Positions 27,335 through 34,619 of a stretch of DNA of 48,211 nucleotides are shown one piece after another; position 1 is the first letter of the stretch, and each line of letters starts with the position of its first letter. The stretch comes from Burkholderiales bacterium. Its GTDB lineage: Bacteria > Pseudomonadota > Gammaproteobacteria > Burkholderiales > Burkholderiaceae_E. The position numbers and the translations under genes were made by a program. The notes beneath the pieces are model-generated. The model ran no database searches. It was not told the origin of the DNA and saw only the letters and a program-made list of their open reading frames with translations. Location: NCBI GenBank assembly GCA_947487165.1, contig CANKWX010000025.1:1-48211 (forward strand). The letters run 5' to 3'.

Positions 27335-27579
27335 TCATCAAACCAGAGTTCGGCAACGCCATCGAAGGGCTCGGGCGCGCCGCCGTTTCGCGCCTGCATG
27401 CGGGCCATCTGTTCGCGATCCTGGAGGGTCCTCAACTGCACATAGCGCCTTCCACCATGCGCCTTGGCATGGCTTTTGACCAACGGGGCATGAACCTCAC
27501 GCCAGTAGGTGAGGAACTCCTCCCAGGTGAGCCCGGGTTTTCGACGTAGAAGGTCAGCAGATACTGTCAGCTCGATCAC
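27229..27579 (-). pseudogene. Truncated EthD-domain gene (left copy)
   Basis: The reading frame starts at a likely GTG (27579, VIELTVSADLLRRKPGLTWEEF) and encodes ~82 residues of an EthD-type dimeric alpha/beta-barrel protein. Over 73 residues, 66 are identical to the complete gene at 30939-31307. Homology stops abruptly at 27332, after ELWFDDQ. The last ~34 codons read antisense through the end of the NTF2-like gene. The C-terminal ~40 residues of the family (RFIDLAASPMWMSREWEVI in the intact copy) are missing. I take it as a remnant of a duplication or rearrangement. It could still make a short protein. Confidence 0.8.
27332..27550. repeat. 219-bp direct repeat, left copy
   Basis: This segment aligns without gaps to 31069-31287 in the same orientation, with about 24 mismatches counted by eye (roughly 89% identity). 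It covers the N-terminal part of the EthD gene and begins exactly at the TGA of the NTF2-like gene. The two copies enclose the TRAP transporter genes. Confidence 0.93.
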
Positions 27580-27625
27580 CGAGCCTGCGGGCGACTCACA
27601 ACCCGCCCAGCGCCAGCTTGAACCG

Positions 27626-27664
27626 ACGCACGCCCCCACCGCTTATTGCGCAGGGGGCGTGCGT
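27626..27664. terminator. Strong hairpin after the TRAP operon
   Basis: ACGCACGCCCCC (27626-27637) and GGGGGCGTGCGT (27653-27664) form a perfect 12-bp stem with a 15-nt loop, 8 bp past the dctM stop. It probably ends the TRAP transcript, although no T-tract follows. Confidence 0.65.
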
Positions 27665-27671
27665 GCTTGGG

Positions 27672-29006
27672 TCACTTTCCGACCAGGTATAGCGACAGCG
27701 ACGGAGCGATAACGATTATCGTCAACCAAAACAGCATGATGATCACAAAAGGTATACAGGCCTTGGTGATCGTCACGAAAGATTCCTTGAAAGCGGCCAT
27801 GGCCACAATCAGGTTCAAACCAACCGGCGGGGTCAGATAGCCAATTTCAAGGTTGGCAATCATGATGATCCCGAAGTGGATCGGGTCGAACCCCTTGGCC
27901 ACGGCAAGCGGCTCCAGCAGCGGAGCGAGGATCAGAATCGCTGATCCCACGTCCATCAGGCACCCCACAATCAACAGCAGCACATTGATCATGAACATCA
28001 GCACCCAGCGGTTCTCGACGGTTCCTACCAGCGCCTGAACCATCTGCTTGGGCGCACCGGAGTGATCGAGAATGGTATTGAGGCTGCCCGCGATGCACAG
28101 CAGCGGAATCAGGGTTGCCAGCAGCTTGACCGTCTCGATGACCACTTCATAGAAGTCCTTGAACCCCATCTCGCGGGTCGCGAAGTAGTGTTTGACCTTC
28201 TGCATGGCACTTGCCTGAGGCGGCGCTGGGCTTGCACCGTCCTTCTCGTGCACCAGGAATTCGATCAGCAGCGCATAGGCCAGGCCCATCGCACCGGCTT
28301 CTGTTGGACTGAACCACCCGAAATAAATGCCACCGATGAGAATAAAGGGCAGCAAGAGCGCAAAAATGCCGCCAAAAAAGGATTTCAGTGCCCCTGCCAG
28401 GGTGAGTTGCCCTCGGGGCAGATGACGGTTGACATACAGCGCATAGGCTGAAAAGAACAGGGTCAGAAGCAAACCCGGGCCGATGCCTGCCACGAAGAGG
28501 TGGGCAATATTGCGCTCGGTCATGATGCCGTAGAGGATCAATGGAATCGAGGGCGGGATGATGATGCCGAGTGTGCCGGCGGATGCCACCGACCCAAGAG
28601 CAAACTGCTTGCTGTAGCCACTTGCGACCAGTGCAGGGTACATGATGCTGCCGATGGCGAGCATGGTGACAATCGACGAGCCATTGATCGCCGCGAAGGC
28701 CGCACACGACAGCACGCAGGCAATGCCAAGACCTCCGGGGATGGGGCTGGTCAAGGTTGCCATGATCCCGATCAATCGCTTGGCGATCGACCCCTTCGAC
28801 ATGATGTTGCCGGCCAGCATGAAGAGAGGAATCGAGAGCAACACTTCGCGATCGACGGTGAACCAGAAGTCCTGGATCAGGTATTCGATCTTGCTTTTCG
28901 CGATGAACATATGGATGTAGGCGGTAGCGACCGCCAACACCAGAACCAGACTCTGACGCAGCAGCAAAAGCAGCACAATCAGAGCGAGCAGTCCGAGCCA
29001 TTCCAT
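27672..29006 (-). CDS. TRAP transporter large permease (DctM family)
   Basis: A 444-aa polytopic protein with about 12 membrane segments, the ion-coupled translocation subunit of a tripartite ATP-independent periplasmic transporter. Family features include SIPLFMLAGNIMSKGSIAKRLI, GGLGIACVLSCAAFAAINGSS, ASAGTLGIIIPPSIPLILYGI and LNLIVAMAAFKESF. A polar cytoplasmic stretch near 245-275 (HEKDGASPAPPQAS) interrupts the helices. It overlaps the DctQ-like gene by 1 nt (TGATG), so expression is coupled. The sequence does not reveal the substrate; TRAP systems generally take carboxylates. Confidence 0.95.
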   Translation of the reverse strand: MEWLGLLALIVLLLLLRQSLVLVLAVATAYIHMFIAKSKIEYLIQDFWFTVDREVLLSIPLFMLAGNIMSKGSIAKRLIGIMATLTSPIPGGLGIACVLSCAAFAAINGSSIVTMLAIGSIMYPALVASGYSKQFALGSVASAGTLGIIIPPSIPLILYGIMTERNIAHLFVAGIGPGLLLTLFFSAYALYVNRHLPRGQLTLAGALKSFFGGIFALLLPFILIGGIYFGWFSPTEAGAMGLAYALLIEFLVHEKDGASPAPPQASAMQKVKHYFATREMGFKDFYEVVIETVKLLATLIPLLCIAGSLNTILDHSGAPKQMVQALVGTVENRWVLMFMINVLLLIVGCLMDVGSAILILAPLLEPLAVAKGFDPIHFGIIMIANLEIGYLTPPVGLNLIVAMAAFKESFVTITKACIPFVIIMLFWLTIIVIAPSLSLYLVGK

Positions 29007-29506
29007 CAGTGCATCTCCCCTTTAGGCTCCGGACGCAGGGCCGGATAGGCCATAAACACCAGGTGTCGTATCGCTGAAGAAAAAAACATCCAGGGAAGAA
29101 TGAGCTGGATCGGCCACACCTTGATGGGAATCGCCATGCCGCGTTCTCCGAGCGCGTAGGAACTTTGAACGAACTGGACTGCATAAAACCCCAGCGCGAT
29201 ACAAATCAGCGCAGCCACAGCGTCGGAAACCCGCTCCATGTGGGGCTCCCAGGACGCCGGCACCCACTTGTCCATGAACTGCGGACGCAGATGCCCTCGC
29301 TCGGCGGTCACAAGGGCAAACCCGACCAGTCCCGCGATCGCAGTGGCCCATACCGCAAAGCGCTGAGCGCCGAAAATGCCGTTGCCGAAAAACTCACGCG
29401 CGATCACGTCAGCAACCAGCGCCCCTGAGCCAGCGGCCAACGCAATGGCGCACACCGCCAATTCGATCCAGAGCAGAACTTTAAGCAATCGACGCATCAG
29501 GTCCAT
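29006..29506 (-). CDS. TRAP transporter small permease (DctQ family)
   Basis: A 166-aa protein with four predicted membrane helices, including VLLWIELAVCAIALAAGSGALVADVIARE, AVWATAIAGLVGFALVTAE and VAALICIALGFYAVQFV. It carries the DctQ-typical RxFF-like turn (AREFFGNGIFGA). DctQ links to DctM and is required for TRAP function. It sits between dctP and dctM; 192 bp with two hairpins separate it from dctP. Confidence 0.92.
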   Translation of the reverse strand: MDLMRRLLKVLLWIELAVCAIALAAGSGALVADVIAREFFGNGIFGAQRFAVWATAIAGLVGFALVTAERGHLRPQFMDKWVPASWEPHMERVSDAVAALICIALGFYAVQFVQSSYALGERGMAIPIKVWPIQLILPWMFFSSAIRHLVFMAYPALRPEPKGEMH

Positions 29507-29565
29507 CGAGCATTCCTTACCCTATTCCTGGCACCGTGGCCGAAATTCATTGAAACAGGCGAGTT

Positions 29566-29612
29566 GCAGGCCATCGCAGGCCTGCGGGTGCCTGACAGCG
29601 ATTGATCAGGCA
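29566..29612. promoter_or_regulatory. Tandem hairpins between dctP and dctQ
   Basis: Two adjacent stem-loops lie in the 192-bp gap. The first is GCAGGCC (29566-29572) with GGCCTGC (29579-29585), the second TGCCTGA (29589-29595) with TCAGGCA (29606-29612). Such structures can stabilise the upstream dctP message or partly stop transcription, giving more binding protein than permease. That role is inferred. Confidence 0.5.
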
Positions 29613-29698
29613 GGCAGCGGCGGGTCGCCCAGTTGGCTCAACACGCACGCAATAAAGCCGGGCAACCCTTGGGTGACCTGGCCGATGTTCCAACCTGC

Positions 29699-30709
29699 TT
29701 ACTTGCCGCCGCGGGCTGCGAATTCCTTCTTGCCCCGCTGGATCGCATCCCAGAGTTCTTGCGACGAGCCTCCGGATTCCTTGACCATCTGTTCCTGGTT
29801 CGGCAGTACGAGCTTGGACCACTCGCTGCGCTGAGCGGGGGTCAGTTCGTGGATAAATCCACCTTTTTGCTTGAACTCGGCCATTTTGGGTTTGACGCTC
29901 TCATCGACCTCACGACGCATACGCGGGGTATCAGGCGAGGCGGACTGCACAACCTTCTTCATCTCGGGGCTCAGTCCGTCCCAGATGCGCTTGTTGATGA
30001 TGAAACCCGAAGGATGGTGCAGGTGGCGGGTCATGACGTAGTGCGGCGCGCTTTGTGCGGCCGGTGTGGTCACGTAGTAGGGAAAGGGCAGGTCGGCGGC
30101 TTCGACCAGACCACTTTGAAGTGCCGGAAAGAGCTCCGACAGCGGCATCTGTACGCCATTGACGCCCAAGGATGTCCAATAGATCTTGGACGAAGCAGCC
30201 GGACCAACCCTGACTTTCATGCCTTTTACGTCAGCAGGGGTCAGACAGGCCTTTTTGCAGACGGTGTCGTTCCAGCCGACTTCACTGATGGCCAGCAGGA
30301 TCAGACCCTTCGCTTCGTAGATCTTGCGCAGCACCGGAAAAGCGTAATTGTCTGTCACGAAGTCACGTTCTGCATCGCTGGACCAGAGGTAGGGCGTGGT
30401 CATCAGACCCGCCTCGGGAATCAGCGGGGCGATCCCGGCCATGGAAATACCCGCCATCTCGACCCGTCCGCGAACGATCTGTTGCGCGATTTCCTGCTCG
30501 CTGCCAATAAACAGACGTTCAGCTTTGATCGTCCCCTTTGAACCAGCGTTGATGTTGGCGACGGTTTCGTCGACGAACGTGATCAGGGGCGAACCGGGTT
30601 GGGCTGCAGAAACCATCTTCCAGTTCTCTTGGGCCAGAGAAGGGGTGTGGACGAATGCAGCAAGTACTGTCGTGGCGAGCGCCGACGCACACCAAGCATT
30701 GAACTTCAT
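29699..30709 (-). CDS. TRAP transporter substrate-binding protein (DctP family)
   Basis: A 336-aa periplasmic binding protein. A Sec signal peptide (CASALATTVLAAFVHTPSLAQ, ~26 aa) precedes ENWKMVSAAQPGSPLITFVDE. The central region ADVKGMKVRVGPAASSKIYWTSLGVNGVQMPLSELFPALQSGLVEAAD carries the family pattern with the conserved arginine that binds the ligand carboxylate (KVRVG). GGAGA precedes the ATG. It is first in the dctP-dctQ-dctM block. An organic acid is the expected ligand; which one is unknown. Confidence 0.94.
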   Translation of the reverse strand: MKFNAWCASALATTVLAAFVHTPSLAQENWKMVSAAQPGSPLITFVDETVANINAGSKGTIKAERLFIGSEQEIAQQIVRGRVEMAGISMAGIAPLIPEAGLMTTPYLWSSDAERDFVTDNYAFPVLRKIYEAKGLILLAISEVGWNDTVCKKACLTPADVKGMKVRVGPAASSKIYWTSLGVNGVQMPLSELFPALQSGLVEAADLPFPYYVTTPAAQSAPHYVMTRHLHHPSGFIINKRIWDGLSPEMKKVVQSASPDTPRMRREVDESVKPKMAEFKQKGGFIHELTPAQRSEWSKLVLPNQEQMVKESGGSSQELWDAIQRGKKEFAARGGK

Positions 30710-30832
30710 TCAGTGTCTCCTATGTCTTTCTTATTTGGACCGGGCCAGGTAACCCGATATTACCCGAAGCGATTCCGCTCCCGCCACGGATGCGGAGTCA
30801 GCGTACAGGAGTCGCAGATGACGACGACTTTC

Positions 30833-30851
30833 CCCCCAGAGTTCGTGGGGG
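30833..30851. terminator. Hairpin in the gap between the EthD gene and dctP
   Basis: CCCCCA (30833-30838) and TGGGGG (30846-30851) form a 6-bp stem with a 7-nt loop. It lies in the 229-bp region between the EthD stop and the dctP start, which contains no gene. It may end the upstream minus-strand transcript; no T-run follows. Confidence 0.35.
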
Positions 30852-30938
30852 ATATCCTTGGACGATCATCCATGAATCCGGCGAACCGAGTCGAAGAACT
30901 GCTGTCGCATTGACGGAGCCGATCGCGCACTGCCCCCG

Positions 30939-31307
30939 CTAGCGCATCGAAATAACTTCCCACTCGCGGCTCATCCACATCGGCGAGGCCGCCAGATCAA
31001 TGAACCTGCGCTCGTCTTCAAGCAGTGCCATCGCACCCGCCTTGCCTTCGGCGGAGCGCGGCACCGGTTGATCATCAAACCAGAGCTCGGCAACACCATC
31101 AAAGGGCTCGGGCGCGCCGCCGTTTCGCGCTTGCATTCGGGCCATCTGCTGACGGTCCTGAATGGTCCTCAACTGGACATAGCGTCGGACACCAAGTGCC
31201 TCGGCATGGCTTTTTACCAACGGGGCATGAACCTCACGCCAATAGGTGGAGAACTCATCCCAGGTGAGCCCGGGTTTTCGACGTAGACAGAATGTGAGCT
31301 TGATCAT
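30939..31307 (-). CDS. EthD domain-containing protein (intact copy)
   Basis: A 122-aa protein of the EthD/dimeric ferredoxin-like alpha/beta-barrel group. MIKLTFCLRRKPGLTWDEFSTYWREVHAPLV is the classical opening, followed by RRYVQLRTIQDR, FDGVAELWFDDQ and an ending RRFIDLAASPMWMSREWEVISM. EthD proteins accompany oxygenase or degradation pathways; the biochemical role is poorly known. I start at the ATG at 31307; the longer frame extends into the preceding gene. It lies 44 bp after the MFS gene and may be last in that operon. Its N-terminal part is duplicated at 27332-27550. Confidence 0.88.
   Translation of the reverse strand: MIKLTFCLRRKPGLTWDEFSTYWREVHAPLVKSHAEALGVRRYVQLRTIQDRQQMARMQARNGGAPEPFDGVAELWFDDQPVPRSAEGKAGAMALLEDERRFIDLAASPMWMSREWEVISMR
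31069..31287. repeat. 219-bp direct repeat, right copy
   Basis: Counterpart of 27332-27550, same orientation, no gaps. It lies inside the intact EthD gene, which suggests that this copy is the parent or the undamaged form. Confidence 0.93.
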
Positions 31308-31351
31308 GGGAGGCACCTGAAAATGAACGCGGGTGAGGTCACCGCGTCGAT

Positions 31352-33034
31352 CTACTGGAAAAATCGGGCTGCGCTGATAAGGGTCTTGTACACCCCCCAT
31401 CCCAGGGGAATGCCAACCACCAACCAGGCGGCAACAAGCAGGAGCGGATTGCCTGGACGAGGCCTCACCCCGTCGTCGTCGACAAGCGGTGCAATGCCTT
31501 CGGACTGAGAGCCGATTTCATGCGCGAGCCGCTTTTCAGTGGCCAATTCTTCCTGGGACATGAACCATTTATCGGCAACCGGGCGGATCATCAGATTGCA
31601 GATCAAACCGATGGTCAGCATGCCAACCAAGATGTACATGGTCTGGTTGTAGACCTGCTCCCGCGGTAGCCCCAGACTCAGCTGGTATTCGCGCATGTAG
31701 TTGACCACCACCGGCCCGAGAACACCGGCAGTTGCCCAGGCTGTCAGCAATCGGCCATGGATGGCACCCACCATCTGCGTGCCGAACAGATCTGCCAGAT
31801 AAGCCGGGACTGTGGCAAACCCTCCCCCATACATGCTCAGAATCAAGCAGAGCGCGGCTACGAAAAGCAGTTGATTTCCGGCTGCCGCGCTGATTGGGAT
31901 GCTGGCGTAGAGGATCCCACCCAACACGAAGAACACCACATACGTATTCTTGCGTCCAAGCTTGTCGGACAGGCTTGCCCAGAAAAAGCGGCCGACGATA
32001 TTGAACAGGCTCAGCAAGGCCGCAAAACCGGCCGCAATGCCTGCGATCGTGGTCAGTTGCGACTTGTCCAGATCGGCATAGCGCGTGGATACCCCGATCA
32101 AACTGCCACCGAATACCTCCTGAAGCATCGGCGAAGCCATCCCGATCACACCGATGCCTGCGCTGACATTCATGCAAAGGACCATCCATACCAGCCAGAA
32201 CTGCGGAATCGCCCAGACATTTCTGACGTGCACATGACGAGTGGTGATCATCGCGCTCTGGGGGCTTTTGTGCGAGCGAGACCGTCCCGAAGGCGTCCAA
32301 CCCGAAGGCGGTATGCGGTAGCTCATCGCGCCGCCGATCATAAAAACAAAGTAGCCGAGCGCCATCACCACAAAGGTCTGCCAGACACCCACCTGGTCAG
32401 CCGTCGCAAAGCGCTTCATGAGGTCGGCCGCCAGCGGCGATCCGATCATCGCGCCACCGCCAAAGCCCATGATCGCCATGCCGGTTGCCATGCCTCGGCG
32501 ATCAGGAAACCATTTGATCAACGTGCTGACCGGGCTGATGTAGCCCAGGCCAAGCCCGATCCCGCCGATAACGCCCGAGCCGAGGACCATCAGCCAGAAC
32601 TGATGCAGGTATACGCCAAGCGCCGAAAGGAGCATGCCACCACACCAGCACACCGCACTGACGACACCTGCTTTTCGAGGCCCTTCCCTTTCTAGCCATC
32701 CACCCCAGACCGCCGCGGCACATCCGAGAAAGACAAAAAACAGGGTGTACATCCAGCCGAGTGTCGCGATTGTCCAGTCGCAATGGGTGACGACCAGCAT
32801 CTGGAAAAAGCCGACCTCGGGTCCGCACTTGACCGCCTCCTTGATGCCGACAGCCTTTGACAATGGCAGCCAGAACACAGAGAACCCGTAGGCCATGCCG
32901 ATGCATAAATGAATCGCCAGCGCCGCTGGCGGGACCAGCCACCGATTGAACTGGCTGCTGGCAACGATTCGCTCTTTCGATAGCAGTCCCGGGGTGACGC
33001 CGTCGGTACCTTTGAATTCGAGCGAGGCAATCAA
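31352..33034 (-). CDS. MFS transporter, oxalate/formate antiporter (OFA) type
   Basis: A 560-aa major facilitator with about 12 helices. LVPPAALAIHLCIGMAYGFSVFWLPLSKAVG is typical of the OxlT/OFA family, as is the glycine-rich GGIGLGLGYISPVSTLIKWFPDRRGMATGMAIMGFGGGAMIG. A loop around 240-270 (GWTPSGRSRSHKSP) and a long C-terminal tail make it larger than OxlT (~418 aa). It overlaps the cupin gene by 4 nt (ATGA), so the pair is coupled. Many OFA carriers exchange small dicarboxylates or monocarboxylates; the substrate here is not known. Confidence 0.9.
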   Translation of the reverse strand: MIASLEFKGTDGVTPGLLSKERIVASSQFNRWLVPPAALAIHLCIGMAYGFSVFWLPLSKAVGIKEAVKCGPEVGFFQMLVVTHCDWTIATLGWMYTLFFVFLGCAAAVWGGWLEREGPRKAGVVSAVCWCGGMLLSALGVYLHQFWLMVLGSGVIGGIGLGLGYISPVSTLIKWFPDRRGMATGMAIMGFGGGAMIGSPLAADLMKRFATADQVGVWQTFVVMALGYFVFMIGGAMSYRIPPSGWTPSGRSRSHKSPQSAMITTRHVHVRNVWAIPQFWLVWMVLCMNVSAGIGVIGMASPMLQEVFGGSLIGVSTRYADLDKSQLTTIAGIAAGFAALLSLFNIVGRFFWASLSDKLGRKNTYVVFFVLGGILYASIPISAAAGNQLLFVAALCLILSMYGGGFATVPAYLADLFGTQMVGAIHGRLLTAWATAGVLGPVVVNYMREYQLSLGLPREQVYNQTMYILVGMLTIGLICNLMIRPVADKWFMSQEELATEKRLAHEIGSQSEGIAPLVDDDGVRPRPGNPLLLVAAWLVVGIPLGWGVYKTLISAARFFQ

Positions 33035-33471
33035 GCAATACCCGTCGGCTTGTCGCAGGGCACGGTGCCCATTTCGCCGGGCAGCGTCACCTCAAGCAAT
33101 TCGAATTCGCTCGAGGTGGCGATCTCGTTGTGCTTCATGCCGCCGGGAATCAGCATCGACTCACCGGCCTGAAGCCGAATCGTTTTGCCATCTTCAAACT
33201 CGAGATCGACCCAGCCCTTGAGCGCATAGATGAACTGGGCCTCGCAGACGTGGTAGTGCCAGCCAGTCGGCTGCGACAGGCCTTGACTCGAGGACATGAC
33301 CTGCGCCCGAATCTTGCCACCCGTGGCGGCGGCAACCATCAGATCGCGGTAGGTAAAAAATTCGCGTCGACCCGGCACCACGGGTGCGGTGAGCGATGTG
33401 GCATGGACCATTGACCCGGGGCTGATGCCGCTTGCGATATCGGTTGGTGCGACAGTTGTGATGATGTTCAT
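33031..33471 (-). CDS. Cupin domain protein
   Basis: A 146-aa single-domain cupin. The first metal motif is GWHYHVCEAQFIYALKGWVDLEFEDG and the second is LQAGESMLIPGGMKHNE, giving His ligands as in small mononuclear-metal cupins. The N terminus (PGSMVHATSL, GRREFFTYRDLMVAAATGGKIRAQVM) looks like a short extra strand pair. GGGAGA precedes the ATG. It follows selD after 47 bp and overlaps the MFS gene, which puts it between a selenium-metabolism pair and a transporter. It could be a sensor/binding protein or a small enzyme; the function is unknown. Confidence 0.85.
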   Translation of the reverse strand: MNIITTVAPTDIASGISPGSMVHATSLTAPVVPGRREFFTYRDLMVAAATGGKIRAQVMSSSQGLSQPTGWHYHVCEAQFIYALKGWVDLEFEDGKTIRLQAGESMLIPGGMKHNEIATSSEFELLEVTLPGEMGTVPCDKPTGIA

Positions 33472-33518
33472 TTTTTGTCTCCCTGATGATGTGGGCGTGA
33501 TGGTCGCCTGTCGCCGTA

Positions 33519-34583
33519 TCAGAGCACGACAAGTCGCGGCGATCCAGCCGCCGCCTTCACCGATCCGACCACTGCCGCCTGCTCAAAGCCATGGCGTCTG
33601 AAGACCGCCATCACCGCATCGACTGCTGAAGGGTCGCACGACACCAGCAGACCGCCACTGGTCTGCGGATCAGTCAGCAAGGCCCGATCGAGGAGATCGA
33701 ACCCCTGCGGCAGCGAGACATCGTGGCCATAGCCGGCCCAGTTTCGCTCGGACGCACCGGTGATCAATCCACGAGCGGCCAGCGCCCGCACGCCGTCGAG
33801 TTGCGGCACTGATTGCCAGTCGATCGAGACCTCGCACCTGGCACCACGCGCCAGCTCAAGCGTGTGCCCGGCCAGACCGAAACCGGTGATGTCGGTCAGG
33901 GCATGAACCCCGGGCAAGGCCGCCAGATCGGGGCCCGGGGTATTGAGCTTGGTCGTGGTCGCGATCATCTGCGCATAACCAGCCTCGCCAAGCTCGCCCT
34001 TTTTCAGCGCTGCCGACATCACACCCACGCCGATCGGCTTGCCCAGGATCAACACGTCGCCCGGGCGGGCATCGGCATTTCGCTTGACATGCTTCGGATG
34101 CACCAGGCCGATCGCCACCAGCCCATAAATGGCTTCGACCGAATCGATGGTGTGACCGCCTGCAATCGGAATGCCGGCAGCACGACAGACCGATGCACCG
34201 CCCTCCAAAATTTTGCCGATGGTTTGCGTTGACAGCACATTGATCGGCATGCCAACCAGCGCCAGGGCCATGATCGGCCGCCCGCCCATCGCATAAACGT
34301 CGCTGATCGCATTGGTTGCCGCGATGCGCCCGAACTCGATCGGATCATCGACGATCGGCATGAAAAAATCGGTGGTGGCGATCAGTGCCTGTTCGTCATT
34401 GAGCTGATAGACCGCTGCGTCATCGGCGGTCTCGATGCCGACCAGCAGTTCTTTCGGGACGGGCATCGCCACCGTGCCCTTGAGGATCTCGGACAGCACG
34501 CCTGGGGCAATCTTGCAACCGCAACCGCCGCCATGCGACAACGAGGTCAGGCGCGGCTCGGTCAGCGTTTCAGGTGAATTCAT
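33519..34583 (-). CDS. selD: Selenide, water dikinase (selenophosphate synthetase; SelD/SenC)
   Basis: A 354-aa enzyme that makes selenophosphate from selenide and ATP, the activated selenium donor. It matches SelD along its length: LSHGGGCGCKIAPGVL with the catalytic Cys (encoded TGC, not Sec), DDAAVYQLNDEQALIATTDFFMPIVDDPIEFGRIAATNAISDVYAMGGRPIMA, AGGHTIDSVEAIYGL, LTDITGFGLAGH and TDPQTSGGLLVS. AAGGAG stands before the ATG. It lies 36 bp after the SenB-type gene, which suggests that it serves as SenC in selenosugar/selenoneine-type synthesis. selA, selB and selU are not in the window, so wider roles cannot be judged. Confidence 0.95.
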   Translation of the reverse strand: MNSPETLTEPRLTSLSHGGGCGCKIAPGVLSEILKGTVAMPVPKELLVGIETADDAAVYQLNDEQALIATTDFFMPIVDDPIEFGRIAATNAISDVYAMGGRPIMALALVGMPINVLSTQTIGKILEGGASVCRAAGIPIAGGHTIDSVEAIYGLVAIGLVHPKHVKRNADARPGDVLILGKPIGVGVMSAALKKGELGEAGYAQMIATTTKLNTPGPDLAALPGVHALTDITGFGLAGHTLELARGARCEVSIDWQSVPQLDGVRALAARGLITGASERNWAGYGHDVSLPQGFDLLDRALLTDPQTSGGLLVSCDPSAVDAVMAVFRRHGFEQAAVVGSVKAAAGSPRLVVL

Positions 34584-34619
34584 GGTGACTCCTTCATTGA
34601 TCGACAGACGGGTGAGGCC

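Noticed and set aside
27332-31287. Insertion sequence or composite transposon flanked by the direct repeats
   Set aside because: There is no transposase, no terminal inverted repeats, and the repeat is coding sequence of an EthD gene.
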